A stretch of DNA of 64,000 bases from the NCBI GenBank assembly GCA_002373775.1, contig DFJW01000018.1, positions 52,309 through 116,308 on the forward strand. The letters are read 5' to 3'. A program made the position numbers and the translations under genes. Positions 32,656-42,264 of the stretch are shown in pieces. The notes beneath the pieces were generated by a model. The model did not search any database. It saw only the letters and a program-made list of their open reading frames with translations, and was not told where the DNA came from. Each line of letters begins with the position of its first letter. Within the stretch, counting starts at the first letter, position 1. The stretch is from Ruminococcus flavefaciens. GTDB taxonomy: Bacteria; Bacillota; Clostridia; Oscillospirales; Ruminococcaceae.

Positions 32656-35409
32656 TTATTTAGCTGCGAGCAGTTTTCTGATAGATACCATGTCGAAGAT
32701 ATCCAGTATACCGTCCTCGTCCAGATCAGCAGCATTGCTGTCGATGAGTGAGGTCCTTCTGAGAAGATAATCCTGAAGCATCACCACATCTGCCACGCCG
32801 AATTCGCCGTCAGCATTAACGTCCCCGCGTATCTTTTCGGGAAGTATCTCTTTCCATGCAGGTTCAAAAGTGAACTTCTGACCGTCACCGCCCCAGAATT
32901 CCCACTGGCAGATATTAGCGCCGTCATCCTTGCTGATCTCATAGACATCCGCGCAGCGGGTGCCGTTTGATACAACGCTGAGAATGGAGTAAGTGCCGTC
33001 CTTGTTGCACTGGATGCTGAACTTCTGAGAATCGTTTCCGGTATAAGCTGAGAGGGACATATTTGCGCCGTCGTCGGCTGAGCCGTTTTCAACCGTGAGA
33101 GCGTTCCCGTCAGTAGTCCTGAACGTATAGGTACCGTCATCAAGAGCGGTGACATCCCAGTTCTGCATGCTGCTCTGAACAGCATTGCCGTTCTTGGAAG
33201 TGAGATACAGACCGCTGTTGATATTTCTTATAGTATACTTTCCGGATGTTACCTTTGGATGTACGGGTTCGATCTTCCATAGCTGGCAGTCATATTCATG
33301 ATAAGCGAACTGATTGATATTTCCGCCGTTCTCCTTGGACCATTCGAATACATCCAGTCCGCCGTTACCGCCTGAGCATTTGGAAACAATGCCGTAGTAA
33401 GAGCCGCTTTTGACGAGCTTGAAGAGCTGATTATCTGAACCGGTGTATTCAGCCAGTTCAACGTTGATGCCGTCATTCGCAGAATCCTCAGCCACAGCCA
33501 CGCACTTGGATTCATCTCCGACAGGGGAGATACGGAAGTACTGGTCATCAACTGAAGTCAGACGCCACTGCTGAGCCCATGACTTGTTGAAATCCCACTG
33601 CTGGATATTTGTGCCTGTATCGAGTTTGCCTTCCGGCAGGTCAAGTGACAGCGAACTGTTCTTGTTGGTGATAAAGTAGTTCACACCGCTCAGAAGATCC
33701 GTGCCGCTGAGTTTCAGTGAAGCACTGCCTGACTTTACCGTATCAGGAGCCATTACCAGCTGAGCGTCCGGATTTGTGAGATCCGCAATACCGACGCGCT
33801 CAGTGCCGCTGAAAGCACTTGTCTTAGCACCCCAGACAGTCTGGTTATTGCTGCCCACAGCGGTGAACGACATCACTTTGACACCTTTTTCATTCTCAGC
33901 CGCAACAAAGCAGCCTTCATAATTCTGTCCGCCGATCTTCAGAGAAGCAGCTGCACTGTCCGGAGCTTCTTCCCATGTGCCTGTGACTGCACCGGAGATA
34001 GTGTGGTCGGCGTTCAGTGTGATATTCTGATAGCTGATGATATTTCCGTCGGTAGCATTGCCGTGATTTATGAATTCATACTGACCGGCAATGTCGGATT
34101 CATCGTATCCGCTTTCCGAGAAATGGTCGCCGCCGTACTCAAACGGTGTAACTACCGGCCATGCGTCGGAATTGAAATACATCTCATGGACGCGGACTTC
34201 GTGGTATTCAGAGCCGTCGTCGAAACGTGCGTGGTAGAAGAGGTACCATTTCCCGTCGTCATCACGCAGGACCGAATTGTGACCGCAAGCCATATAAGCC
34301 CTGTCAAGACTGCTGAATTTGTAATTGCCCATTACTTTCAGACCGATAGTATCGAGGTTAGTGCCGGAAGCAAGAACAGCCTGTCTGCCGGCAGCATCTG
34401 TAAACGGACCTGTCGGGCTTGTTGAGCGGAATACGCGCATATTGTATCCGCCGTTTGAGAACAGACCGCCGTAAGTAACCCAGAGGTAGTAGTAGCCGGT
34501 CTCGGGATTGTACTCAATGAAAGGACCTTCACCGGATTTGCCGTAACCGCCGGATATTTTTGTGCCGAAATAGCTGTCGATCATTCTGCCGTCGGACGTT
34601 GTGCCGGTCTTGGGGTGTATACATTTACCGGTAGCCGGATCTATCTCCAGCGAGAATATACCGCCGGACCATGAGCCGTAGCACATATACATCTTGCCGT
34701 CAGTGCCGTAGTATATAGTCGGATCAATGGCGTTTGGGAAGAGCTGGTTGTTGTAGTTATTGCCGCTGAACCAGCTGTTGTTCATGGTGACTTCGCCGGA
34801 ACTGATGAGTTCATCAATATTGGTGGAAGTATACTTCTTGTTCACATTCTTTGTGGAACTGGTAGCATACTGGTCATTCTTCGTGAATCCGGAGTATATG
34901 AGGGTATCTCCGAATGTATACGGACCTTCGATATTCTTAGCGGTAGCAAAGCAGATCACCGATCTGATATAAGTAGAAGAGGTGCAGAAATACATGACGT
35001 AAGCACCTTTTGAGCCGTCACTGTTCACAAAATCCGGATTCCAGATAACATCCGGAGCCCACACAGAGAATCCGCCTTCGCAGTCCTCCAGATCTTCACC
35101 GCACCAATCGAAAGCTTTTTTGAGATTCTGTGAGAGGTTGCCGAATTCCACATTGTTCGTCTTGGCATAGCCGTTTGCGAAAGTCCTCCAGTTCTGAAGG
35201 TCAGTGGTCTTGGCAGCATCAATATGCGAACCGAATACATAATAAGTATTTCCGTCCTTGATGATAGAGGGATCGTGGACAGAGACGCGGGATTTGTTAG
35301 CAGCAGCGTCAGAGGGTATCAGCGAATCACACAGAACGCCGGAAGCACTGAACATGAATATGCCGGCAAGAGCAGCTGCGGCTGCTTTTTTGAGAGAGGG
35401 TTTCAACAT
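32656..35409 (-). CDS. Cellulosomal GH43 arabinan-type glycosidase with ricin-type module and dockerin
   Basis: A 917-residue secreted enzyme. Signal peptide 1-about 35; GH43 five-bladed propeller about 42-440 with base Asp in 'VHDPSII' and acid Glu in 'GEGPFIEY'. A beta-sandwich (about 445-545) common behind GH43 arabinanases follows, then two ricin/CBM13-like modules (about 560-850) with repeated Q-x-W motifs, and a C-terminal dockerin 'GDVNADGEFGVADVV' / 'ADLDEDGILDIFDMV'. It probably cleaves alpha-1,5-arabinan in pectin side chains. The substrate is inferred from the closest-looking subfamily. Monocistronic. Confidence 0.9.
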   Translation of the reverse strand: MLKPSLKKAAAAALAGIFMFSASGVLCDSLIPSDAAANKSRVSVHDPSIIKDGNTYYVFGSHIDAAKTTDLQNWRTFANGYAKTNNVEFGNLSQNLKKAFDWCGEDLEDCEGGFSVWAPDVIWNPDFVNSDGSKGAYVMYFCTSSTYIRSVICFATAKNIEGPYTFGDTLIYSGFTKNDQYATSSTKNVNKKYTSTNIDELISSGEVTMNNSWFSGNNYNNQLFPNAIDPTIYYGTDGKMYMCYGSWSGGIFSLEIDPATGKCIHPKTGTTSDGRMIDSYFGTKISGGYGKSGEGPFIEYNPETGYYYLWVTYGGLFSNGGYNMRVFRSTSPTGPFTDAAGRQAVLASGTNLDTIGLKVMGNYKFSSLDRAYMACGHNSVLRDDDGKWYLFYHARFDDGSEYHEVRVHEMYFNSDAWPVVTPFEYGGDHFSESGYDESDIAGQYEFINHGNATDGNIISYQNITLNADHTISGAVTGTWEEAPDSAAASLKIGGQNYEGCFVAAENEKGVKVMSFTAVGSNNQTVWGAKTSAFSGTERVGIADLTNPDAQLVMAPDTVKSGSASLKLSGTDLLSGVNYFITNKNSSLSLDLPEGKLDTGTNIQQWDFNKSWAQQWRLTSVDDQYFRISPVGDESKCVAVAEDSANDGINVELAEYTGSDNQLFKLVKSGSYYGIVSKCSGGNGGLDVFEWSKENGGNINQFAYHEYDCQLWKIEPVHPKVTSGKYTIRNINSGLYLTSKNGNAVQSSMQNWDVTALDDGTYTFRTTDGNALTVENGSADDGANMSLSAYTGNDSQKFSIQCNKDGTYSILSVVSNGTRCADVYEISKDDGANICQWEFWGGDGQKFTFEPAWKEILPEKIRGDVNADGEFGVADVVMLQDYLLRRTSLIDSNAADLDEDGILDIFDMVSIRKLLAAK

Positions 35410-35525
35410 TTATAAACTCCTTTCACTTTATAATAATTGTATCGTACCGCTATTTTAACATTTTTCGCAAACGCTGTCAATGATAATTTGTATTATTGAT
35501 ATGAATTATTGTCTTTTCAAAAAGT

Positions 35526-35554
35526 AAAGCGGTACGGAGAAATACCCGTACCGC
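35526..35554 (-). terminator. Terminator after MacB-type ABC pair
   Basis: On the minus strand GCGGTACGG pairs with CCGTACCGC (35529-35554); a TTTACTTTTT tail follows. Confidence 0.8.
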
Positions 35555-35571
35555 CTACAGAGAAAGGTGTG

Positions 35572-36261
35572 TTATGCTAAAATATCGCTTACAGACTGTA
35601 TCTGACCGTCAACGAGCTTGACGAGTTTTGTGCCGTAGCGGGCAGCTTCCTCAGAGTGAGTTACCTGCACGATAGTCTTATTGTACTTCTGATTGATCTC
35701 GCGGAAGAGTTCCATTATGCGGAGACCGGTCTTGGAATCGAGGTTTCCGATAGGTTCATCAAGGAAGATGATCTTTGGATCGAACACCAGTGCTCTTGCG
35801 ATAGCAACTCTCTGCTGCTGACCTCCTGAAAGTTCTCTTGGAGTGAGCTTGCGCTTATCCTCCATGCCGATTATCTTCAGGCATTCATCGAGTCTGTCCT
35901 TGTGATCGGAAATGCTCTTGCCGGCGATCATCAGCGGGAGGCAGATATTGTCCTCAACATTGAGATTCGGCACAAGGTTGTAGAACTGGAAAACAAATCC
36001 TATATCCTCATTGCGCATCTTGCAGAGTTCCTTGTCATTGAGCTTGCTGAGGTCTGTGCCGTTTATGCAGACCGTACCTGACGACGGCATATCAAGTCCG
36101 CCGAGAAGGTAAAGGAGCGTAGATTTACCGCCTCCGGAAGGTCCCATTATGGAAACGAATTCGCCTTCTTCAACAGTAAGGTCTATATCCTTGAGGACAT
36201 GAGCGATCTCCTTGCCGTTCTGGAAAGACCTGTTTACTTTTTTTACATCTATAACGTTCAT
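35572..36261 (-). CDS. MacB/LolD-type ABC ATPase
   Basis: 229 residues. Walker A GPSGGGKST, signature 'LSGGQQQRVAIARA', Walker B 'IIFLDEPIGNLD', H-loop 'VTHSEE'. The usual 'EPTGNLD' is 'EPIGNLD'. It drives the FtsX permease encoded 25 nt upstream. Confidence 0.92.
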   Translation of the reverse strand: MNVIDVKKVNRSFQNGKEIAHVLKDIDLTVEEGEFVSIMGPSGGGKSTLLYLLGGLDMPSSGTVCINGTDLSKLNDKELCKMRNEDIGFVFQFYNLVPNLNVEDNICLPLMIAGKSISDHKDRLDECLKIIGMEDKRKLTPRELSGGQQQRVAIARALVFDPKIIFLDEPIGNLDSKTGLRIMELFREINQKYNKTIVQVTHSEEAARYGTKLVKLVDGQIQSVSDILA

Positions 36262-36286
36262 ATTAAATACCTCCGATTATCCCATA

Positions 36287-38767
36287 TCATTCATATTTGA
36301 GTTCCTGTACTACATTGATCTTTTTGCTCTTCTTCATTGTGGAAAGTGAAGCGATGAAGATGACCAGAGCGAGAACTACAGAGTACTGAGGAACAGCAGC
36401 CCAGTCGAATGTGATCTCCATAGGCAGGTTGAGCTGTACGAGGAGCTTCGAGAAAAGTTTAGTAAGAAGCAGTGTGAAAGGAATCGAGATGACTATGCTC
36501 CAGATCACGCAGAACATATTCTCAGCCAGTACGAGTCTGCGGCGCTTTTTGCCGTTCATTCCGACAGAAGCCATGACAGCGAACTCTCTTCTTCTCTGCT
36601 GGAACGAGATAGCGATATTATTGAAAATACCTATAGAAGCAACTACCATAGCAAGGTAAGCGAATACTGAGAGCAGTTTGGTTATCATCTTGTTAGCCTC
36701 AACGTTGTCAGCCATAGCATCGTCGCGTGAAATGTATGTAGCACCGAGATCTGCGAGGAATCCCTTGAATTCAGCCTCAGCAGCGTCAGCATCGCCGTTT
36801 ATCCTGAATATGATATTGCCGGCTTCCTTATAATTATAAACTCTCTTTATAGTCTCCTGCTTCATGATGATAACAGAGCCGTTGTTGTAGAGCTTGCCGT
36901 TGAAAGTACCGACAACCCGGAATGATTCCACCTTGTTGTCAACATTGATCTCAATGTTATCGCCCTTTTCCTTGCCGGTCACCTTTGATATGTAATCAGT
37001 TATCATTACCGCATTGTCATCTGATGCAGCGAGTTCCTGAACGTCATCCCAGTACTCATCGGACTTGAGTTTGAGGTACTTGTTGTAATCCGCATATTTT
37101 ATCGGATCAACAGCTTCGATCATGATCGGAGTATCATCGACGGTACCCATTGCATCATAGATAGAGGCAAGAGAATCGTTGTTCACACAGTCGAGAGCAG
37201 CGAGTTTCTCCATAAGGATATCAGTAGTCGTTGGATCGCTGTTGTTGCCTATGATATTATATACATTGTAATCGAATGACATCTCTTCATAAGCCTTAGT
37301 AACCACGTCTGTCATGCTTGTGCCGACAGAAGCGATAGAGAGTATAGCAGAGAGTGATATCACCAGCAGAGTTATATTTCCTCTGAGAAGCTTCGAACTT
37401 TTTATATTGTTGAGTGCAAGGAAGATAGAAGTGTTCTTCCTGAATACCTTGCTGAGAGCACCTGATAAGACTTTCAGGAATTTTCTGAGCAGCATTATGA
37501 TACCTATGAAAGCAGCAGCTACCAGCGGTACGCTTGCAGCCTCTGTCCATGTGCCCTTGCAAACAGCGCCTAATACGGCGATGGCAAGAAGGATCGCACC
37601 AATAACGAAGCGGACAGCACCTTTCTTGTGCTTGACCTCAAGTCTGTTGAGGATAACATCCTTTACAGGAAGCTTCTTAATGCTTCTGATCGGTATCCAT
37701 GCGGAGACAACTGACATGAGCACTGCAAATACTATTCCGAGTACGATGAGTGAAGGCTTGACATGGAAGTCCATGTAAATGCCGTAATCAGAGAGCGGTG
37801 AAGCATATCTGTTCACGAAGTAGAGGATGACCTCACCGAGTACGATTCCGAATACAGCACCTATCACGGAATACAGTACACTTTCAGCCAGCAGTATCCT
37901 GCTGATCTTTTTCTTGGTAGCGCCCTGACTCATAAATGTGCCGATAACGGTCATTCTTTCAGTGATGATGAGCTTGAATGCACCGTAGATGATGATGCAG
38001 CAAATGATGCAGACTATAGAGAACATGATGTAAACAGTGCTCTGTGTAGACTGTACCATGGTTTTGTAATAGCTGAGATCTGTGATGCTTGCAGCTTTTA
38101 CACGTTCGTTGACTTCATTGAAATCTTCCGCAGCCTTTACTGAATCGCTGCCTGTGATTCCTGCTCTGCCGTAATTGTAACGTCCTTCGGCACCGAGCAG
38201 TTCGTTCATGAATCCATACGGAACGACCATATCGAAGTTTGACTCAGTATCAGCATAGAAAGTGCCTTTAGGAGCACATATTCCCTTTACTGTGAAAGTG
38301 TGTTTTTCACCATTGATATTGATATCAATGGTGCTGCCGACTTCAAGATCACGCTCATCAGCAGTTCTTTCAGAGATTATGCAGTAAGCCTCAGATGAAT
38401 TTTCCGGCATTTCACCTTCGATCATGTACTTATTGCAGTTCTCCTTGCCGCGGATAGTGATATAAGTGATCTTGTCGTCCTTGTTGATAACGCCCATGCT
38501 GTCAAGTTCGCCTTCAAAGTCACGGAGATCTGCGGAGTCAAAATCGTCTTCACTGAAGAACACGTCTTCGGTATTGGAATAAATAGCCACATCCTTACCG
38601 TCGGCAGTGTTTTTCAGAGTGTCTGTGTATCCGTCAAGAATGACGTCTACTGTTCCGGCACTGAATACCAGAAGTGCCGTGCTGACCATGATCGAAAATA
38701 TCAGCAGGAAGAACCTGCCTTTCTTTTCAAGCATGCTTTTGATGATGTACTTTAAGAAAACCCTCAA
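36287..38767 (-). CDS. Large FtsX-domain ABC permease
   Basis: 826 residues. TM1 near 15-37, a MacB-like periplasmic domain (about 45-235), three TMs of the first FtsX domain (about 245-370), two further TMs, a second outer domain of about 200 residues, and a final FtsX domain ending at 'VQELKYE'. Such pairs act as mechanotransmission or export systems for peptides, lipids or lipoproteins; the substrate is unknown. First gene of the operon. Confidence 0.85.
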   Translation of the reverse strand: MRVFLKYIIKSMLEKKGRFFLLIFSIMVSTALLVFSAGTVDVILDGYTDTLKNTADGKDVAIYSNTEDVFFSEDDFDSADLRDFEGELDSMGVINKDDKITYITIRGKENCNKYMIEGEMPENSSEAYCIISERTADERDLEVGSTIDININGEKHTFTVKGICAPKGTFYADTESNFDMVVPYGFMNELLGAEGRYNYGRAGITGSDSVKAAEDFNEVNERVKAASITDLSYYKTMVQSTQSTVYIMFSIVCIICCIIIYGAFKLIITERMTVIGTFMSQGATKKKISRILLAESVLYSVIGAVFGIVLGEVILYFVNRYASPLSDYGIYMDFHVKPSLIVLGIVFAVLMSVVSAWIPIRSIKKLPVKDVILNRLEVKHKKGAVRFVIGAILLAIAVLGAVCKGTWTEAASVPLVAAAFIGIIMLLRKFLKVLSGALSKVFRKNTSIFLALNNIKSSKLLRGNITLLVISLSAILSIASVGTSMTDVVTKAYEEMSFDYNVYNIIGNNSDPTTTDILMEKLAALDCVNNDSLASIYDAMGTVDDTPIMIEAVDPIKYADYNKYLKLKSDEYWDDVQELAASDDNAVMITDYISKVTGKEKGDNIEINVDNKVESFRVVGTFNGKLYNNGSVIIMKQETIKRVYNYKEAGNIIFRINGDADAAEAEFKGFLADLGATYISRDDAMADNVEANKMITKLLSVFAYLAMVVASIGIFNNIAISFQQRRREFAVMASVGMNGKKRRRLVLAENMFCVIWSIVISIPFTLLLTKLFSKLLVQLNLPMEITFDWAAVPQYSVVLALVIFIASLSTMKKSKKINVVQELKYE

Positions 38768-38789
38768 TCCTATTCCTCCTATAATTTAG

Positions 38790-39028
38790 TGCAAGTGCCT
38801 TTCTTGCTTTATTATAATAACACAACAATTATTAAGAAATCCTTAAGAAATGAAAACATATATGAAGTAATAATAACGACAAGAAAAGACGATAATGGTA
38901 ATAATACTACAAAACCTGATGTTGCGGTTTGGTTTTAATGTGTTATAATAAATTGAAGCCGTTTATTATATATTGGTATCAATGCCTTGAATAAACGCAG
39001 GATCGGCAAATAACATCAGTAATAATAT
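38790..39028. other. Divergent intergenic region
   Basis: AT-rich. On the plus strand TTGCGG and TATAAT (16-bp spacer, -10 near 38943) could serve the Spo0A-C gene with a long leader of about 90 nt. A repeated TTAAGAAAT near 38830 is the only other structure noticed. Confidence 0.4.
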
Positions 39029-39040
39029 GAGGAGAATCAG

Positions 39041-39478
39041 TTGTCAGCAATGAATGGAGCAGTAATTACACTAAGTGACCAGATAATGATGCGGGAGGAG
39101 GGGGTTCGGAAAGAAGAATGCACGCCGGCAGACAAAAACACCGATACAAGATCAGCGTTTATTGAACGTATCCTTGTTGAATCGCGGGTACCCACATATC
39201 TTACCGGAAGGGCAATGCTTGCAGACGCAATAATGATGGCGATCAATGATGAAAGTACACACGGATATATCACTAAGGTGCTGTATCCGACAGTTGCGTT
39301 AATGCATGCCACGACATGCGGCGCAGTTGAGCGCAATATGCGCACTGCACTGAAAAGGGCGTGGGAAAGAGGCGGAAAGTATCTGCATGAAAGATTCAGT
39401 AAATGTCCCAATAACAGAAAATACATACTTGCGGCAGCAGAAGATGTAAAAGAAGCGCTCTGTTCAGAGAACAAATAA
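39041..39478 (+). CDS. Orphan Spo0A C-terminal-domain DNA-binding protein 1
   Basis: About 145 residues. From about residue 35 it follows the Spo0A effector domain: 'VPTYLTGRAMLADAIMMAI', 'GYITKVLYPTVALMH', 'VERNMRTALKRAWERG' are the sigma-contact and recognition helices. There is no receiver domain, so no phosphorylation control. The start is TTG 39041 with SD GAGGAG at 6 nt. It probably binds 0A-box-like DNA. A second such gene lies downstream. Confidence 0.82.
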   Translation: MSAMNGAVITLSDQIMMREEGVRKEECTPADKNTDTRSAFIERILVESRVPTYLTGRAMLADAIMMAINDESTHGYITKVLYPTVALMHATTCGAVERNMRTALKRAWERGGKYLHERFSKCPNNRKYILAAAEDVKEALCSENK

Positions 39479-39521
39479 TGTCCGGCATAACAAGTTTACT
39501 TCCATAAAAACGACCATATCA

Positions 39522-39535
39522 GACAAAGTTCGACA
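39522..39535. promoter_or_regulatory. 0A-box-like sites before the second Spo0A-C gene
   Basis: On the minus strand TGTCGAA is directly followed by CTTTGTC. TGTCGAA is the core of the Spo0A binding box. They lie about 100 bases before the gene and upstream of its likely -10 (TTATAAT near 39598). Confidence 0.45.
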
Positions 39536-39635
39536 TTATCGGTCATAATACAGATGAAAATCGTCAAAACCTCTTGTTCCGTTTCAGACAGAATATGTTA
39601 TAATTTGTCTGTAATAAGAAACAGGAGGTATCATG

Positions 39636-40001
39636 ATGTCAGAAAAGGTTGATGCAATAACAGTTCGGGCACTGCTTATGCTGGGGATATATCCGAACAC
39701 AAAGGGATTCCGTTATCTGAGGCGGGCAGTGTCACTTTACATATCCGGCCGAGAAAGCCGTGCGCAGTCTTCTGCTCAGCTTTACAAAGAAGTTGCAAAG
39801 CCTTTTGAAACTACCGGCGGCGCTGTAGAACGTTCGATACGCCATGCCATACAATCCGGCTGGCACAGAAGGAACCGGAGATTTGCCGATATGGTGTTCT
39901 ATGCACTGCTTCAGGGACAGAATGACGTCCCTTCAAATACGCTGTTCATATCAGCACTTGGTGAATATGTGGGAAGGGAAAGTGTTATAAGCAGTAAATA
40001 A
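39636..40001 (+). CDS. Orphan Spo0A C-terminal-domain DNA-binding protein 2
   Basis: About 121 residues. 'LLMLGIYPNTKGFRYLRRAVSLYI', 'LYKEVAKPF' and 'GAVERSIRHAIQSGWHRR' follow the Spo0A effector fold, again with no receiver. ATG 39636 (7 nt from SD AGGAGG) is preferred to the adjacent ATG 39633. It is clearly diverged from protein 1, so this is not a recent duplication. Confidence 0.8.
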   Translation: MSEKVDAITVRALLMLGIYPNTKGFRYLRRAVSLYISGRESRAQSSAQLYKEVAKPFETTGGAVERSIRHAIQSGWHRRNRRFADMVFYALLQGQNDVPSNTLFISALGEYVGRESVISSK

Positions 40002-40016
40002 ACCTGTTCATCATGT

Positions 40017-40045
40017 TTGACTGACAGCGTTAAAAGTAGTATAAT
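40017..40045 (+). promoter_or_regulatory. Promoter of methyltransferase gene
   Basis: -35 TTGACT (40017-40022), 17-bp spacer, -10 TATAAT (40040-40045). Confidence 0.75.
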
Positions 40046-40068
40046 AGTATCGGAACAGGAGTGATACT

Positions 40069-40716
40069 ATGTCAGAAGAACAGAGAGAACACATATCCAT
40101 AACCGAACTCGGAGATCCGCGCAAGCCTCACGGACAGGCAGGCGAAGAGATGCTGAACGGCATGAATGAACGCCACTATCCTGTAACGGGCTGGGCATTG
40201 GGATTCTTCAGTTTCGGACAGAATGACCGTATACTTGATATCGGATGCGGAGGCGGAGAGACACTGCGCCGCATGGCAGAACTTGTACCGGAAGGCACAC
40301 TGACAGGTGCAGACTATTCAGAAGTGTCCGTGCGGATGAGCAGAGAGCACAATCGTGAGGCAGTAGCTTCCGGAAGGATGCAGATAGTTGAAGCCTCCGT
40401 ATCAGACATGCCCTTTGCCGATAACAGCTTTGATAAGATCATCACAGTTGAGAGCTTTTATTTCTGGGGAGATCCTGAGAATGATCTTAGGGAAGTATAC
40501 CGTGTTCTTGCGCCGGGAGGAACTTTCCTCATCGTAGCAGACATCCACGGAGGAGCAGAGCTGGATGAAGATGACCTGAAAAGCATTGAAAAATACAGGC
40601 TTTTTAATCCCACACCGGAGCAGTTCAGCGCACTGCTTGAAAATGCCGGATTCTCAGATGTGGCAGTCCACACAAAAGAAGGGACGAAGTGGGTGTGTGC
40701 TGAAGGACACAAGTGA
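40069..40716 (+). CDS. Class I SAM-dependent methyltransferase
   Basis: 215 residues. The SAM motif is 'ILDIGCGGGETLRRM', 'GADYSEVSV' binds the ribose, and 'MPFADNSFDKIITVESFYFW' is the post-I/II motif of the UbiE/Methyltransf_11 group. Substrate unknown. SD AGGAGTG precedes ATG. Converges on yunB. Confidence 0.88.
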   Translation: MSEEQREHISITELGDPRKPHGQAGEEMLNGMNERHYPVTGWALGFFSFGQNDRILDIGCGGGETLRRMAELVPEGTLTGADYSEVSVRMSREHNREAVASGRMQIVEASVSDMPFADNSFDKIITVESFYFWGDPENDLREVYRVLAPGGTFLIVADIHGGAELDEDDLKSIEKYRLFNPTPEQFSALLENAGFSDVAVHTKEGTKWVCAEGHK

Positions 40717-40733
40717 CAGCCGGAGCCTCTTTG

Positions 40734-41396
40734 TCAGCTGAAAGGAACACTTCCGACGATGATATTCTCTGCGATCAGGAATTCAAAATCAGCTTCTGTA
40801 TCGAAAGAATACAGAGGCAGTGAAGAGGTGAGTGAGACGTGGATCACCGCAGTTATCCTGTGGCGTGTCTGATTCATCCCGGCAGAATCGAAACTGCTGA
40901 CGAGTTTTACCGAAGCTTCACGGGCAGGGCATACCCGTATCTTCAGCCGCGGACCTTTCCCGGCGAGCATGTACGAGTCGGTAAGCGAACCTATGGGGAT
41001 ATAAGAAGGCGAGGACATCCCGTTTTCAAGCTGATTGTTTATCAGGCGAGTAAGATCGGACTGTACACGGTTTATTCCGGATGGCAGGGTTTCAACAGAT
41101 GAAGCCCTGCCATTTTCGTCGTAGAGGATCGCAGCGAAGTCATCATATGTACATTGGCTGCCGTCAATATAGGCGGCAACCGTATCTGCAATGATCTCGT
41201 TGGTGGTCTGCATTGCGAAGTGTTCAGCCTGCATACGGGCAACAGGGCGGAGAGCACGGTCGGTCTGCCGTATGACTGCCGCTGCTGTTATCATGAGTAT
41301 TGCAAGGATGATACAGCCTGCCCGGTGTTTTGAACTATGTCTCCGCAGTCGTATCTTCCTCAGGAGTTGAGGACAGCTTCGTCGAGATCGTCGCAT
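40734..41396 (-). CDS. yunB: Sporulation protein YunB family
   Basis: About 220 residues with one N-terminal TM near 27-45, then an outer domain with the YunB pattern: 'INRVQSDLTRLINNQL', 'IPIGSLTDSYMLAGKGPRLKIRV', 'AGMNQTRHRI', 'AENIIVGSVP'. YunB is made in the mother cell under sigma-E in Bacillus and is needed for normal sporulation, but its biochemical role is not known. The ATG at 41396 overlaps the preceding gene by 37 bases and has a poor SD, so the start is uncertain. Probably co-transcribed with the upstream gene. Confidence 0.82.
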   Translation of the reverse strand: MRRSRRSCPQLLRKIRLRRHSSKHRAGCIILAILMITAAAVIRQTDRALRPVARMQAEHFAMQTTNEIIADTVAAYIDGSQCTYDDFAAILYDENGRASSVETLPSGINRVQSDLTRLINNQLENGMSSPSYIPIGSLTDSYMLAGKGPRLKIRVCPAREASVKLVSSFDSAGMNQTRHRITAVIHVSLTSSLPLYSFDTEADFEFLIAENIIVGSVPFS

Positions 41397-42106
41397 CCAT
41401 CAGAATTGCTGAGAGAAATGGGCGAGAATTCCTCTTCCGGGAATTTCAGCTTGTCGAACACTTCGCACGGAGAATCTGACTCAGTGCAGCATTCTTTCCG
41501 CGGTATAGTGTAGTCATAAGTAGGAACGAGCAGCGTCACCGGTCTGGTAAGTTCGACTACCGAGAACAGACCGAGAGTCACACTTATGCCGCGCTGTCTT
41601 GCGTCACCGTCACTTCCTCCGTCGCCTCCGGTTATCCTTGTTTCAAGGACGATAGGTTCAAGGACCGATACACTGGCGGTAGGGAGATTTATCATACCGC
41701 ACTGATTATCAGCAGCCGGAGAAACGCAGTTGTCATCATTGCTTGAGAACATCCTTACCGATGATTCGCTTCCGTAGAGGATGCAGTTCTTGGATGCGTA
41801 GCAGGTGCCGGTAAAAGTGACCGGAGCTGTGCGTGCATTTTCGTACCCGAGGATCTCAAGACTGAAAGTAAATGTAAGGTCAATGGAATAGAAGCCCTTA
41901 TTGAACGGCACAGGTTCGACATTCACGCAGACGTTTTCAACTGTAGCCGCACGGCTCCTTACTATGTTTATTCCCGGTGGGAGCTCACCGTCAGTTATGG
42001 TGACACGGAGATCGGTGAGGCAGTCTTTATCGCTGCAGCTGTCGAAAACCCGGTCTGCCCTGACCGGAACTCCGTCCTGCCGTGAGTTGATGTTATAATC
42101 GCTCAT
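41360..42106 (-). CDS. Conserved clostridial protein, possibly sporulation-linked
   Basis: 248 residues, no signal or TM. Cys-rich with 'RVFDSCSDKDCLTDLRV' early, 'VNVEPVPFNKGFYSIDLTF' in the middle and an acidic C-terminus. I recall similar proteins in many spore-forming Clostridia, without a known function. The start MSDYNIN follows SD AAGGAGG. Its overlap with yunB and the Cys-rich composition suggest a spore envelope role; this is inference. Confidence 0.65.
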   Translation of the reverse strand: MSDYNINSRQDGVPVRADRVFDSCSDKDCLTDLRVTITDGELPPGINIVRSRAATVENVCVNVEPVPFNKGFYSIDLTFTFSLEILGYENARTAPVTFTGTCYASKNCILYGSESSVRMFSSNDDNCVSPAADNQCGMINLPTASVSVLEPIVLETRITGGDGGSDGDARQRGISVTLGLFSVVELTRPVTLLVPTYDYTIPRKECCTESDSPCEVFDKLKFPEEEFSPISLSNSDGCDDLDEAVLNS

Positions 42107-42207
42107 TGTGAACCTCCTTGGATAGAGTATATATCGAATGCATTTCTGCATTTCAATGACATTATATTCAGCCGCGGCGAAATATGTTACAGATATCGGC
42201 TGTACTA

Positions 42208-42236
42208 TAGACAAATCGCGAAGTATATGTTAAAAT
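42208..42236 (+). promoter_or_regulatory. Promoter of the GTPase-NYN fusion gene
   Basis: -35 TAGACA (42208-42213), 17-bp spacer, -10 TAAAAT (42231-42236). The leader is short, and no attenuator or leader peptide of the tetM type is seen. Confidence 0.7.
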
Positions 42237-42264
42237 AACAGTATACTATCGTGGATGTGATACT

